The notes: generated from the sequence alone by a model not told the origin. 64,000 nucleotides of DNA from Candidatus Zixiibacteriota bacterium (GCA_030613505.1 JAUWLW010000005.1:19581-83580), one strand, 5' to 3'. Shown: positions 10,277 through 20,987, numbered from the stretch's first letter. Translations and numbers: made by a program.

Positions 10277-11199
10277 TCGCGTTCGCCGGCTAGCAAGTAG
10301 AGCACGGCCATTCGTACCGCGATGCCGTTGGTCACCTGTTGGACCAGGAGTGGAAACGCGTAGTCTGCCACCTCGGGGGATATCTCGACGCCGCGGTTCA
10401 TCGAGCCCGAATGCAGGACCAGCGCGTCGTCGGCCGCCAGCGCGAGCCGCCGCGGCGTAAGGCAATAGAAACGCGCGTACTCCCGCAGAGAAGGTATCTG
10501 CAAGCGATTGGCGTCGGTGATCTCGACGCGCGACAGTAGTATAACGTCCGCGCCGGCGATGCCGTCCTCGAGGCGCGTCGCCACCCGCACGCGGAATTGG
10601 TCCACGCCGGGCGGAATCAACGTCGACGGGCCGACGAGCGTAACCTCGGCGCCCATCTTCTTCAAGCCGTATATGTTGGATATCGTAGCGGGGCTTCGCG
10701 GGTGGTCGCCCAGTATCGCGACCTTTAGCCCCTCAAAACGCTTCTCGTGTTCCCAAATCGTAAAGAGGTCCACCAGGGTTTGGGTGGGGTGCTCGTGGGG
10801 GCCGTCGCCGGCGTTTATTACCGAACACTCCATCTGGCGGGCGAGTTGGTGCGCGGCGCCGGCCATGGAGTGGCGCACTACCAAGAAGTCGACCTGCATC
10901 GCTTCCACCGTCTTGGCGGTGTCGGTCAGGGTCTCGCCGGTAGCGGCCGAAGACGTCGCCGCGGTGATGTTTATGAAGTCGGCCGAAAGGCGCTTGGCCG
11001 CAAGCTCGAACGAAAGGCGCGTCCGCGTGGAGGGCTCGTAAAAGAGATTGGCCACCGTCTTCCCGCGGAGCGCCGGTACCTTCTTGACGGGCCGCGCCGC
11101 CAACGTCTGAAAATTGGCCGCGGCGTCGAGGATGACGCGGATATCGCCCTCGCTCAGCGCCTGTATGCCCAAAAGGTCTTTCGATTGCAGGGCCACCAT
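10273..11199 (-). CDS. pyrB: Aspartate carbamoyltransferase catalytic subunit
   Basis: FYEPSTRTRLSFELAAKRL, INAGDGPHEHPTQTLVDLFTI. Confidence 0.95.
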   Translation of the reverse strand: MVALQSKDLLGIQALSEGDIRVILDAAANFQTLAARPVKKVPALRGKTVANLFYEPSTRTRLSFELAAKRLSADFINITAATSSAATGETLTDTAKTVEAMQVDFLVVRHSMAGAAHQLARQMECSVINAGDGPHEHPTQTLVDLFTIWEHEKRFEGLKVAILGDHPRSPATISNIYGLKKMGAEVTLVGPSTLIPPGVDQFRVRVATRLEDGIAGADVILLSRVEITDANRLQIPSLREYARFYCLTPRRLALAADDALVLHSGSMNRGVEISPEVADYAFPLLVQQVTNGIAVRMAVLYLLAGERE

Positions 11200-11219
11200 T
11201 ACCCCTTAAAAACGCCGGC

Positions 11220-11780
11220 CTAACGTCGGCCGGCGGGACAGGGATACGTTATCACGCGGTCGCCGTCGTCGCCGAAGAGAACCTCGATTATGCGGTCGCG
11301 CTCGATGTCGACGCGCGTTCCGACGAAGTCCGGCTGAACGGGCAGCTCGCGGCCGCCGCGGTCGACGAGTACCGCCAACTCTATACGCCGCGGCCTACCT
11401 AAGTCCATGAGGTTGTCGATAGCGGCGCGTACGGTCCTTCCCGTAAAGATGACGTCGTCGACCAGTACTACCGTCATGCCGGCCACGTCGAACGTGATAT
11501 CGGTAGAACGCACTACGGGCGCGGGACCGATTTGCGAGAGGTCGTCGCGATAGAGCGTGATGTCGACGGTCCCGGTGGCGGCGGGTTTCGCCCCCAATCG
11601 CTCGAGGGCCGCGACGATGCGCTCGGCGAGCGGCACGCCGCCGGTATGGATGCCGACTACCGCCAACTCGTCCGCGCCGGGGTTCTCCGCGACGATCTCG
11701 CTCGCCATGCGCGCGACGGCGCTCCCGGTATCGGCGACCGAAAGTATTTCTGAAACCTCGTATTCGCCTTCAGAAGTCAT
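11220..11780 (-). CDS. pyrR: Bifunctional pyrimidine regulatory protein / uracil phosphoribosyltransferase PyrR
   Basis: GIHTGGVPLAERI, VVLVDDVIFTGRTVRAAID; start revised to 11780. Confidence 0.92.
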   Translation of the reverse strand: MTSEGEYEVSEILSVADTGSAVARMASEIVAENPGADELAVVGIHTGGVPLAERIVAALERLGAKPAATGTVDITLYRDDLSQIGPAPVVRSTDITFDVAGMTVVLVDDVIFTGRTVRAAIDNLMDLGRPRRIELAVLVDRGGRELPVQPDFVGTRVDIERDRIIEVLFGDDGDRVITYPCPAGRR

Positions 11781-11894
11781 ATCTCTCCCGCACCAGGTTA
11801 TTACCAACGCAGAGCCAGCGGCGCAAAATTTACCACTTTGAGCCTTATATTTCAAGGTTAAAAAACCCCCGGCCGCCGCGGCCTCAACCCGGCC

Positions 11895-13400
11895 CTACGC
11901 CGCCTTTTCGGCCGTACGAGCGATCCAGCGCGAAATAGGCCGGCTCCCGCGGCCCAAATTCCACTGAAGCTCGGCCTCGCGCCAACTCCCCGCGACGACG
12001 CGCACCCCCCGCGCCCGGGCCCGTATCGCGCGTACGCGCTCGCGGAACTCGCGCCGCGATACCAGCAACGCGCCGGCCAAAGGAGTCCGCGGCTTCGGTA
12101 CCAACGGATTGACGCGCGCCTCTAAAGTCAAAGTTTTAAACCGCCGGTTGAGCCGGGCCAGTTCGTCGCCCACGGCGGCCGCGTCGGCCGCACCCTCTCC
12201 CGGCGCTCCCACTATATAATAGAGCTTTATTTTAGATAAACCCGCCGCCGCGGCGACTTCCAGACATTCCTCGAGCCGCCCGGGCGGCGCCGGCTTGCCC
12301 AGCCTGGCCCGCCCCTCCTCCGTCGCGGCCTCGGGCGCCAGCGCCGCGCCCCGCTGGCCCGAGGCGCCGAGCGCCTTCAAAACCGCGGGCGGCCGCGACG
12401 CCGCGAGGGCGAGCGAGCTTACGCTCAACAACATGCCGCGCTCAACGACGCCTTGAGCCAACGCGACGACGTCGCCGTAATCGGCCAAGGCCGCGCCCAC
12501 GAGCCCAACCTTGCCGACCTTTCCCCGTACCTCGTCCACCAACGGCCACAATGACGACAGCTCGCGCCGGCGCGGTGGCGAACTTACCGCGGCGGTCTGG
12601 CAAAAAGAACACGCCCGGCCGCACCCGCGGATAGGCTCGAGCAGGAGCAACTTGCCGAATTCGCCGTGCGGCGTCGCGAGCCACGAGCCGCCGCGGTAAG
12701 GCGTGAGGTCATCCACTCGGGAAGCCTCGACCTTCGCCGGCGCGCCCTCCTCCGGGACAACCGCCGCCGGCGACCCCGGCGCCCCGTACAGAACCCGATA
12801 CAACGCCGGGACGTAGACGCCCGGGACTTGCGCTATAAGAACCAGCACTTCTCGCCGCGGCACGCCGACGTTGGCCGCGACTACGTCAAGAACCGCCGGG
12901 AGCGACTCTTCCGCGTCGCCAAGCACGACGGCGTCCGCGAACGGCGCCAGCGGTTCCGGGTTGGCGGTGACGGCCGGGCCTCCCAATATCACGAACGGGT
13001 CGAACTCGCCGCGCTCCACGGCCCAGGGGCGAACGCCGCCGCCCGCCAACATCCCGTATACGCGCAAGTAATCCGGTTCGTAATAGACGGAGAACGCGAC
13101 GACGTCGGCTTGAGACAACGGCGTTCCGTACTCCAGGCCGATTACGTCTTTTACGACACCTTTGGACGGCTTCCCCGCGTTGCACGCGAAGTACCGCTCC
13201 GCCCGGAACGCCCGGTGCGCGGCGAACGCGCCCCACGCGAGCTGGTACCCCAGCGAGGCCATGCCGACGCGGTAGCCGTTGGGATAACACGCCGCGGCGG
13301 CCAACTCGCCGTCGCCGCCCGGCGCGGGCGTCGCCAAAGCTACCTCCGCGGCGAGGAAGTCCCGCCGGCGTTCGGCGTTCGATTCCTTAGCGTAAGCCAC
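11895..13400 (-). CDS. B12-binding-domain-type radical SAM protein
   Basis: CxxxCxxC-type EPIRGCGRACSFCQTAAVSSPPRRR. Confidence 0.8.
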   Translation of the reverse strand: MAYAKESNAERRRDFLAAEVALATPAPGGDGELAAAACYPNGYRVGMASLGYQLAWGAFAAHRAFRAERYFACNAGKPSKGVVKDVIGLEYGTPLSQADVVAFSVYYEPDYLRVYGMLAGGGVRPWAVERGEFDPFVILGGPAVTANPEPLAPFADAVVLGDAEESLPAVLDVVAANVGVPRREVLVLIAQVPGVYVPALYRVLYGAPGSPAAVVPEEGAPAKVEASRVDDLTPYRGGSWLATPHGEFGKLLLLEPIRGCGRACSFCQTAAVSSPPRRRELSSLWPLVDEVRGKVGKVGLVGAALADYGDVVALAQGVVERGMLLSVSSLALAASRPPAVLKALGASGQRGAALAPEAATEEGRARLGKPAPPGRLEECLEVAAAAGLSKIKLYYIVGAPGEGAADAAAVGDELARLNRRFKTLTLEARVNPLVPKPRTPLAGALLVSRREFRERVRAIRARARGVRVVAGSWREAELQWNLGRGSRPISRWIARTAEKAA

Positions 13401-13460
13401 GGGCGTAATAAAAGGCGCCTTCGCGCCCCGACGACGGTACGTGCGGTATGCAGGCCGCCG

Positions 13461-14387
13461 TCAATGTCCCAGGTTTTCGCAAAAGACGTCGTTCGAACCG
13501 GTCGAACAAGGTTCTTCCTCGAGCTGGAGGGTGGTGTGGTTAATTTTAAACTCGGCCGCCAACGCGTCCTCCGCGGCGCGCCTTACCGCGTCGCCGCCTC
13601 CCTCGCAGACGACGAGGTGGGCCGACAGGTTCGTGATGTGCGAGCAGAGCGCCCAGACGTGGAGGTCGTGTACGGCCGTCACGCCCTCCACCGCCGCCAG
13701 CGCCCGGGCGACGTCGCGCGGCCGCACGCCGGGAGGCGTGCCCTCGAAGAGAATCCGGAGCGCGTCCCGCACCAGCCGCCCCGCGCCCCATAGGAGCAGG
13801 CCACCGATAGCGAGCGCCAGAAGGGGATCGACGACGTACCACCCGGTAAAAATGACTATTACCGCGCCGACGATCACCGCCGCCGACGCCAGCGCGTCGC
13901 CGATGACGTGTAGAAAAGCACCGCGGATATTTATATCGGCGCCGACGTGCCGCCGGAGTAGAAGCGCAACGGCGGCGTTCCCCACCAGGCCCGCGGCCGC
14001 GAACACCAGCAGCCCTACGCCCTTCACCGGCGCAGGCTCCAACAGCCGGCCGACGCCCTCCACGAAGATAAAGGCCGCGACGGCTATGAGCGTTACGCCG
14101 TTAATCAAGGCCGCGAAGACCTCGGCTCGATGCCAACCGAAGGTGCGTCGCTCGTCCGCCGGCCGGCGCGCCAAGAGCAGCGCCCCCAGCGACAGCGTGA
14201 GCGCAAACACGTCCATAAAAACGTGCGCCGCGTCGGAGAGCAGCGCCAGGCTACCGGTCCATATCCCGCCGACGATCTCGCCGGCCAGGATCAGCGTCGT
14301 AAGGGATATGGCCCAGGCGAGGCGCCGGGCCGGCTGCCCGGAGGGCAACGCCGAAACGCCGTGGTCTTTGTGGACGTGCTCAGGCAA
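13461..14387 (-). CDS. Cation diffusion facilitator transporter (CzcD/ZnT-like)
   Basis: SLALLSDAAHVFMDVFALTLSLGA, GWHRAEVFAALING, HDLHVWALCS; likely TTG start just after the topA stop. Confidence 0.85.
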   Translation of the reverse strand: MPEHVHKDHGVSALPSGQPARRLAWAISLTTLILAGEIVGGIWTGSLALLSDAAHVFMDVFALTLSLGALLLARRPADERRTFGWHRAEVFAALINGVTLIAVAAFIFVEGVGRLLEPAPVKGVGLLVFAAAGLVGNAAVALLLRRHVGADINIRGAFLHVIGDALASAAVIVGAVIVIFTGWYVVDPLLALAIGGLLLWGAGRLVRDALRILFEGTPPGVRPRDVARALAAVEGVTAVHDLHVWALCSHITNLSAHLVVCEGGGDAVRRAAEDALAAEFKINHTTLQLEEEPCSTGSNDVFCENLGH

Positions 14388-14391
14388 GACG

Positions 14392-16638
14392 TTAGTCCTC
14401 TTCGCCCGGGCCGCGATAACCGCAGCTCTTCTTGGCGCAATACTTCCCGCGCTTCCCCTCAAGGAGGTACGGCGCGCCGCAGGCCGGGCATTCCTCATTT
14501 ACCGGGACGGCGTTGGCGGTAAAGTCGCACTCCGGGTATTTCTCGCAGCCGTAAAAGCGGCGATTGCGCTTGCCCCGCCGCTCCACTACCTGGCCGCCGC
14601 ACTTGGGGCACTTGGCGTCCACTTTTTTACGAAGCGGGCGGGTGTTCTTGCACTCCGGGTAGTTGTCGCAAGCGAGGAACTCACCGTACCGGCCGCGCTT
14701 TACTACCATTGCGCCGCCGCACTTCTCGCAAGTCTCGCCGGTGTCCTCGGCCTCGACCGCGACCACCTTACCGTCTTCGTCGCGTTCGAAGTTCATCGTC
14801 TGGCCGCAATCGGTATAATCCTCGCACCGCAAATACTTCCCGAACCTGCCCCACCGCACTTCCATCTTCCCGCCGCACTTGGGACAATCTACGTCGGTGC
14901 GCTCCGCCGCTTCGTCGCGCACCGCGTCCATGACGTCGGCCGCCTGCGCCAGGTCGGCGGCGAACGGGCCGTAGAAGTCGGCCAGCACCGCGTCCCACTC
15001 CGCGCGGCCCTCCTCGACGGCGTCGAGCTGCGACTCCACCTTGGCCGTAAATTTCACGTCGAAGATGTCCGGGAAAGACGCCACGAGCAGCGCGTTCACC
15101 AACTTGCCGAGCTCGGTGGGGTAGAACGCCCGCCGGACGCGTTCGACGTACTTGCGGTCGATAATGGTCGCCACCGTGGGGGCGTACGTGCTGGGGCGGC
15201 CTATGCCGTACTTCTCCAGCGCCTGGACCAGCGACGCGTCGTTGTAGCGCGGGGGCGGCTTCGTGAAATGTTGCTCGGGCGTGGCGTCGGCCAACGAGAC
15301 CTCGTCACCCGCCGCCAGCGAAGGCAGGAGCTCGCCGGCGCCGGTCTCGCGCGGCGTAACCTTCATGAAACCCGGAAACTTGAGCGCTTGCGTCAGCGCG
15401 CGGAAGAGGTACCCGCCGCCCTCAAGCGTAGCGGTCGCGGTGTCGAAGACGGCGTCCGCCATCTGCGACGCCACGAACGTGCGGTAGATAAGGTCGTACA
15501 GTTTAAACTGGTCGGGCGTGAGATGCTCCTTAACCGCTTCGGGCTCTCGCCCCGCGTCGGTGGGGCGAACGGCCTCGTGAGCTTCCTGGGCGCCGCGGCG
15601 GGAGCGATAGAAGCGCGGCTTGGCCGGTAAGTAATCGGAGCCGAACTGTTTTTCGATATGCTTCCGGCACGCGGCCGCCGCAGACGACGCCACCCGCACC
15701 GAATCGGTCCGCATGTAGGTTATAAGGCCCACGCGGTCGCCGCCGCCGACGTCGACGCCCTCGTAAAGCACCTGGGCCAGCGCCATGGTCTTTCTGCCGG
15801 TAAAGCCGAATTGCCTGGCCCCGGCTTGTTGCAGTTTACTCGTGGTGAACGGCGGTACCGGCGAACGGCGCTTCTCGCCGCGCTCGTACGCCGTGACGGT
15901 GAAGCGTTGCTTGAGTATCTTGTCGCGTTCGGCTTGCGCGTCGGCCTCGTTCGCCAGGCGGCGCCGGTATTTGACCAGCCGCCCGGGCGCCATCAACGTC
16001 TCGCCGTCTATGGAGACGAGCGACGCGGCGAAGCGCTCGCCGGCCGCCGTCTCGAATTCGGCCCCCAGAGTCCAATATTCATCGGCGACGAAGTTTTCGA
16101 TTTCCTCTTCGCGCTCGCAGATAAGCCGCACGGCCACGGACTGGACGCGGCCGGCGGAAAGGCCGGTCGTAACCTTCTTCCACAATATGGGGCTGACCTG
16201 GTACCCGACGAGGCGGTCCAGTATGCGGCGGGCCTGCTGCGCCGCGACCAGGCGGAGGTCCAGCTCGCGCGGTTCGGCCACCGCCGCCTTCACCGCCTCC
16301 GCCGTTATCTCGTTAAACGATACGCGCCGCGCGCGGTCGCCGTTCAACTGTTGCGAGAGATGGTACGCTATGGCTTCGCCCTCGCGGTCCGGGTCCGTGG
16401 CCAAATAGATTACGTCCGCGGCCTCGGCCGCCTTGGCAAGGGTTTTCAATATTTTCTTCTGCGCCGGCGTGGATTCGTACGTGGGTTCGAAGCCCTTCGA
16501 TACGTCGACGCCGAGCGAAGACTTCGGGAGGTCCGCAACGTGGCCCTGGCAAGACTTTACGGCGTAACCCTTGCCGAGTATCTTGGCGATGGTCTTGACC
16601 TTAGCGGCCGATTCGACGATTATTAATTTTTTACCCAT
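14392..16638 (-). CDS. topA: DNA topoisomerase I
   Basis: MGKKLIIVESAAKVKTIAKILG, DPDREGEAIAYHL, YMRTDSVR, multiple C-terminal Zn ribbons. Confidence 0.97.
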   Translation of the reverse strand: MGKKLIIVESAAKVKTIAKILGKGYAVKSCQGHVADLPKSSLGVDVSKGFEPTYESTPAQKKILKTLAKAAEAADVIYLATDPDREGEAIAYHLSQQLNGDRARRVSFNEITAEAVKAAVAEPRELDLRLVAAQQARRILDRLVGYQVSPILWKKVTTGLSAGRVQSVAVRLICEREEEIENFVADEYWTLGAEFETAAGERFAASLVSIDGETLMAPGRLVKYRRRLANEADAQAERDKILKQRFTVTAYERGEKRRSPVPPFTTSKLQQAGARQFGFTGRKTMALAQVLYEGVDVGGGDRVGLITYMRTDSVRVASSAAAACRKHIEKQFGSDYLPAKPRFYRSRRGAQEAHEAVRPTDAGREPEAVKEHLTPDQFKLYDLIYRTFVASQMADAVFDTATATLEGGGYLFRALTQALKFPGFMKVTPRETGAGELLPSLAAGDEVSLADATPEQHFTKPPPRYNDASLVQALEKYGIGRPSTYAPTVATIIDRKYVERVRRAFYPTELGKLVNALLVASFPDIFDVKFTAKVESQLDAVEEGRAEWDAVLADFYGPFAADLAQAADVMDAVRDEAAERTDVDCPKCGGKMEVRWGRFGKYLRCEDYTDCGQTMNFERDEDGKVVAVEAEDTGETCEKCGGAMVVKRGRYGEFLACDNYPECKNTRPLRKKVDAKCPKCGGQVVERRGKRNRRFYGCEKYPECDFTANAVPVNEECPACGAPYLLEGKRGKYCAKKSCGYRGPGEED

Positions 16639-16648
16639 AAGGAATACG

Positions 16649-17767
16649 CTACATGAAGACGCGCCGGTAGTTATTACCCGGGAGCTTCTCGACCAGGCCG
16701 GCGATCTCGAGGGCCAACAACGCGGCCGCGGCTCGAGACGGGTCCCACCCGGCGCGGGCCGCGACCTCGTCGGCCGGCATCGGTTCGCCGCCGACGTATT
16801 TTAAAAGCTCCTGCTCGTCGGCGCCCAACGACGCCACGTCTACCGTCGGCCCCGCCGCCCGGCGCCCTCCCGCGCGCGAAAATTGTGGCGCGACCTCCTC
16901 CAAGATTTCTTCGGCCGAGCCGACCGGCTTGGCGCCGCCCGCGATAAGCCGCCGGCAGCCGTCGCTCGCCGGCGAAAAGATGCTGCCCGGCACCGCGAAG
17001 ACCTCCCGGCCTTGCTCCGCGGCGTGGTAGCCGGTTATGAGGGCGCCGCTACGCTCTCCCGCCTCAACGACCAGGACGCCGGTCGTCAGGCCGCTTATTA
17101 TCCGGTTGCGGCGCGGGAAGTTCTGCGCTTCGGGGCGGGCCGACGGTGGAAACTCCGAAACGACGAGCCCTCTTTCGCATATTTCACCGTACAAGCTTTT
17201 GTTCTCGGACGGATAGACGACGTCGGCGCCGCACCCGAGAACGGCGACCGTCACGCCGCCCGTCTTAAGCGCGGCCCGATGGGCGCAGGTATCTATGCCT
17301 CGCGCCATACCGCTCACGATGGTTACGCCGGCCTCGGCGAGCGATTCGCATATGAACGCCGTCGCGCGTTCGCCGTAGTCGGTAGGCCGTCGCGTGCCCA
17401 CGGCCGCGATGGCCGGCGGCGCCAAGCGGTCCAACGAGCCCAGATAATAAAGCACGGGCGGCGGGTCGTATATGGCGGCGAGCGGCTCCGGATAATCGTC
17501 GTCGCCCCATATAAGGCACCTCAAGCCCAAGGCCTCCGCTTGGGCCATCTCGTCCTCGACTTCCTTCCACCCGTCGAACGTGGCGAGCGCTCGCGCCCGT
17601 TCGTCGCCGACGCCCATAACCGCGGCGAGCTCGTCGAAGGTTTTCGTAAAAACCGCCGCGGGGTTGCCGAAGGTTTCCAGAAGGCGCCGGAAAAATACGC
17701 TTCCGATGCCCGGTACGCGGGCCAAGGCCAACGTGGCCCGCACGCGCTCGTGCCGATCAGCCTCCAT
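16649..17767 (-). CDS. dprA: DNA-processing protein DprA
   Basis: AAVGTRRPTDYGERA, VSGMARGIDTCAHRAAL, FPRRNRIISGL. Confidence 0.95.
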   Translation of the reverse strand: MEADRHERVRATLALARVPGIGSVFFRRLLETFGNPAAVFTKTFDELAAVMGVGDERARALATFDGWKEVEDEMAQAEALGLRCLIWGDDDYPEPLAAIYDPPPVLYYLGSLDRLAPPAIAAVGTRRPTDYGERATAFICESLAEAGVTIVSGMARGIDTCAHRAALKTGGVTVAVLGCGADVVYPSENKSLYGEICERGLVVSEFPPSARPEAQNFPRRNRIISGLTTGVLVVEAGERSGALITGYHAAEQGREVFAVPGSIFSPASDGCRRLIAGGAKPVGSAEEILEEVAPQFSRAGGRRAAGPTVDVASLGADEQELLKYVGGEPMPADEVAARAGWDPSRAAAALLALEIAGLVEKLPGNNYRRVFM

Positions 17768-17868
17768 TTAGGCCGGATTGTATTCGAAGCCGCCGGGGCT
17801 GTCAAGATAAAATTAACGAATCGTATACGCTTGACCGCGTCGCCGCTGTATGTTATTCGTTAAAATCA

Positions 17869-18651
17869 ATGAATAGATTCCCCGTAACCTTGTCCATATT
17901 CGCGGTCTTTGCGGCCGCCGTCCTCGCGCAACAGGAGGGGACCGAACCCGAGCCCACGCCCACCGTTCAATATCTACCGGCCTACGTGTTCCCCGCGGTC
18001 TACGTGTACGGCGGCGCGGCGTGGGGGCCGTCGTACGACGCCGCGCCGGATATCACCGGGAGGGCCGCCGCCATCGGCCTGAACGAACCGCTCGGTGACA
18101 TTGGAACGCTTTCCGCTATCGGCGTAACGTTCGACTTCTTCGTCGGCCCGTACGTTGCCGCCTCTCTCAAAATGACGCACGAACAGGCTCGCCGCCGTAA
18201 AACCGCTCTGAAATATGACTACTTCACCTTTCCAAAAATGCCGCCGCCCCTCACGCCTTCGGGGCCCGTCGAGGAGCATCTCGCCTACAAATTCCAAAAC
18301 ATAGATTACAAAATAGCGCTCAAATACGTACCTTTCCCCCATTGGCCGGTTACGCCGTACGCGTCCGCGGGCGTGGGCGGCAACCTGACGTCGATGGACG
18401 TAGACGATCAGGTCTCGGACGCCGTGCTTCAAAAACGCGAGGGCGGCGCCCTCTTGACGACGGGTTGGTTCCAACAGTACTCCTTCGACTGGGCCGTCTT
18501 CGCCGGTATCCAGGTGAACCTGGGCGACAACCTGTTCCTTATCACGGAATACAACTACGACCGCCAATTCCGCGAACACGAGGTCGCGGGCTACAAATAC
18601 CGCACCGGCCTCCAAGGCCTTTACGCCGGCGGGGGATGGCGGTTCCTTTAG
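17869..18651 (+). CDS. Outer-membrane beta-barrel protein
   Basis: Signal peptide, alternating aromatic strands, C-terminal ...GGGWRFL. Confidence 0.65.
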   Translation: MNRFPVTLSIFAVFAAAVLAQQEGTEPEPTPTVQYLPAYVFPAVYVYGGAAWGPSYDAAPDITGRAAAIGLNEPLGDIGTLSAIGVTFDFFVGPYVAASLKMTHEQARRRKTALKYDYFTFPKMPPPLTPSGPVEEHLAYKFQNIDYKIALKYVPFPHWPVTPYASAGVGGNLTSMDVDDQVSDAVLQKREGGALLTTGWFQQYSFDWAVFAGIQVNLGDNLFLITEYNYDRQFREHEVAGYKYRTGLQGLYAGGGWRFL

Positions 18652-18663
18652 GTTAAACGTGCC

Positions 18664-19704
18664 ATGAGGCTTATCGCGATAAAGACCCACGCCGCCGGGG
18701 ACCTCCTGCTGACAACGCCGGCCCTCCGCGCGCTGCGACGCGGCTTCCCGGAAGCCGACCTGGTCCTTTTGACGGGGCGAGCCAACGTCAACGTCGCCGG
18801 CGCGATCCCCGACGTGGACGCGTACATGTTCGTGGACGAGAAGGTCGCGTTCAAACCCAACCCCCTCACGACGTACCGGCTGGCCAAAGACGTTAAAAAC
18901 TCCGGAGCGGACGTAGCGTTTCTCTTCCAACCGTGGCCGGGGTTGGCGCGAATACTACATTTGGGAGGCGCAACCGTGTACGCACCGTTTGCCGAACGGA
19001 AACCGCCCAGATACCTGGCGGGCGGCGCACCTTGGCAACCGAACGCCGACAAATATATCGCCCAAAATTACGTCGAGGTGGCCGAAGCGGCGGGCTGTGC
19101 CCGCGACGACTTACGACTCGACTTCGTAATCCCGCACGGCGTCCCGACGGCGGCCGAAATCACCGGGATTAAAAAAAAGAAGAAGTACGTGGCGCTGGTG
19201 CCGTCGGGAGGGAGGAACCCGCGCGAAACCGTCGTCGCGAAAGTGCCGCCGGCGTACTTCTTCGTGGAGATCGCCGATTTTATCAAGAAAGAAACCGGCC
19301 GCCCCGTCGTGCTGGTGGGCGGACCGCACGACCGGGAGAGGTGCGCCGCCGTAGCCGCTAAAGCGGGTAACCCGAATGTCATAAACCTCGCCGGCAAAAC
19401 GGATATATTCGAAAGCGCCAGGGTAATCGACGGCGCGGCCTACTTAATAACCGTCGACTCGCTACCCCTACACGTTGGCGTTGCCCTGAAGAAGCCAACC
19501 CTCGGCCTCTTCGCTCCCACCAACCCGGACGCGCTCCTCCCCCGCGACGGACCCGCCGCGGCCGTCACCGCCGAATTGGAATGCGCCCCCTGCTACGCCA
19601 ACGCGCCCTCCCCTCGCTGCAAACGCCCTTTCAAGTACGAATGCCGCGAACGCATCCCGCTAGCGCCGGTCAAAGAATATATCTTGAAGCGCGAGAAAAA
19701 ATAA
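18664..19704 (+). CDS. Glycosyltransferase family 9 (heptosyltransferase-like)
   Basis: MRLIAIKTHAAGDLLLTTPALRALRRGFPEADLVLLTG, LVGGPHDRERC, NLAGKTD. Confidence 0.88.
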   Translation: MRLIAIKTHAAGDLLLTTPALRALRRGFPEADLVLLTGRANVNVAGAIPDVDAYMFVDEKVAFKPNPLTTYRLAKDVKNSGADVAFLFQPWPGLARILHLGGATVYAPFAERKPPRYLAGGAPWQPNADKYIAQNYVEVAEAAGCARDDLRLDFVIPHGVPTAAEITGIKKKKKYVALVPSGGRNPRETVVAKVPPAYFFVEIADFIKKETGRPVVLVGGPHDRERCAAVAAKAGNPNVINLAGKTDIFESARVIDGAAYLITVDSLPLHVGVALKKPTLGLFAPTNPDALLPRDGPAAAVTAELECAPCYANAPSPRCKRPFKYECRERIPLAPVKEYILKREKK

Positions 19705-19712
19705 GTTATAAT
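19684..19712 (+). promoter_or_regulatory. Sigma70-type promoter for the first tandem lipoprotein
   Basis: TTGAAG-17 bp-TATAAT overlapping the 3' end of the preceding gene. Confidence 0.5.
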
Positions 19713-19845
19713 ACATAATATAAACAGTCATATTTACCGAAAACGGGCGGCGTTCCGGGATGCGCGAGCGATAAGCGGCTCGAGCCGAGAGGACTGCGGA
19801 CGCTGGTCGCCCGACGTTCAACGCTCGAGTTACGGGGAGAAAAGA

Positions 19846-20868
19846 ATGCGCGGTTGGATATTCTTAACGCTGGGGGCGGCGGCCGCGGCCCTGGTAATGT
19901 CCTGCGGCGAAGACGAGGTTACGACCCCCACCGCTTCGGTGGGCTCCTGGACCGTCATCGAGCCGCCGTACGAAGGGGCGTGGACCCACTGCGACGTCCA
20001 AGCAGACGGCACCGTATGGGCAACGGTCCTTTTGGCGGACTCTAAACGCGCCGCGGTGGTCCGCTATAAAGACGGCGCCTGGGGCATAAAAAAATTCGAG
20101 CCCGTCGTCACGGAAGCGCTGAATGACATCCTCATGTTCGACGGCGGCCGCGGCTGGGCCTGCGGCAACGGCGGCGCGCTCCTCGATTACCGCGGCGGCC
20201 AATGGTTCCTCACCCGCCTTTACAACGATTTAGAATATCTGCACCTGGGCGGCGTCGACGCCTCCCACGTCTGGGTAAACGCCATCTCCCGGCCGTACGG
20301 CGTGCCGGCGATCTTCCACTACGACGGCAGCCAATGGCGCGAGGCGGAGAAGCCGCGAGGTTATACGAGCTTCGGGCCATTTTACATGACGGCGGCCGAC
20401 GCCGGCTTCATGGTCGCCCGGGGAGAAGCGGGCGACGAAGTCTTCAAGTTGCGCGGAACGCGTTGGGAGCCGGCTTTGACGTTCAACGAAAATCTGCATC
20501 TGTACGACATAGCCGGCGACGGCGCCATAACGTACGCGGTGGGCGAACGCCGGCTGGCGAGGGAAAAGCTCGGCCGCGTCTACCAGCTGACGCCCGAGCT
20601 CCGGAACATTACGCCCGCCATCCTGGCTTCGGAAGAATATTATTACCGGGCGTGTTACGCCGACCACCTCGGCGGCTTGTGGGTAGCCGCCGCGCCCTAC
20701 CGCCCCATAACCGCGGTTTATAGGCTGCTTTACTGGGACGGCCGGCGTTGGACGGAGGCCGCCGTGGCCAACAAGACGAGTGCCGTTCCCCGCTTCTTCG
20801 ACATCGAATTCGTCGACGGCGCCGGCTGGGCCGTGGGCGGGACGACCTTCGCCCGCTATCGAAAGTAA
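19846..20868 (+). CDS. Lipoprotein, beta-propeller-like (tandem paralogue 1)
   Basis: Lipobox LVMSCGEDEVTTP; repeated W/G-rich blades; about 50% identical by eye to 21121..22146. Confidence 0.7.
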   Translation: MRGWIFLTLGAAAAALVMSCGEDEVTTPTASVGSWTVIEPPYEGAWTHCDVQADGTVWATVLLADSKRAAVVRYKDGAWGIKKFEPVVTEALNDILMFDGGRGWACGNGGALLDYRGGQWFLTRLYNDLEYLHLGGVDASHVWVNAISRPYGVPAIFHYDGSQWREAEKPRGYTSFGPFYMTAADAGFMVARGEAGDEVFKLRGTRWEPALTFNENLHLYDIAGDGAITYAVGERRLAREKLGRVYQLTPELRNITPAILASEEYYYRACYADHLGGLWVAAAPYRPITAVYRLLYWDGRRWTEAAVANKTSAVPRFFDIEFVDGAGWAVGGTTFARYRK

Positions 20869-20881
20869 CGTTGAATTATAT

Positions 20882-20906
20882 AGCCGGCCTTAAGGCCGGC
20901 TTTTTC
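20882..20906 (+). terminator. Intrinsic terminator AGCCGGCCTTAAGGCCGGCTTTTT
   Basis: Perfect 20-nt palindrome plus T-run. Confidence 0.88.
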
Positions 20907-20958
20907 TTTACGCGATATTAGCCCACCGGCCCATAATTTCCTCCGCCAACAGAGAGTA

Positions 20959-20987
20959 TTGCCAAAATAACAGAAATATGTTAATAA
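20959..20987 (+). promoter_or_regulatory. Sigma70-type promoter for the second tandem lipoprotein
   Basis: TTGCCA-17 bp-TAATAA. Confidence 0.4.

Noticed and set aside
11781-11894. PyrR-dependent attenuator leader upstream of pyrR
   Set aside because: Only a terminator-like hairpin of the preceding gene is evident; I could not find a convincing PyrR binding loop or antiterminator.
13441-15630. 729-aa plus-strand ORF
   Set aside because: Antisense to the CDF transporter and topA genes, whose motifs are unambiguous.
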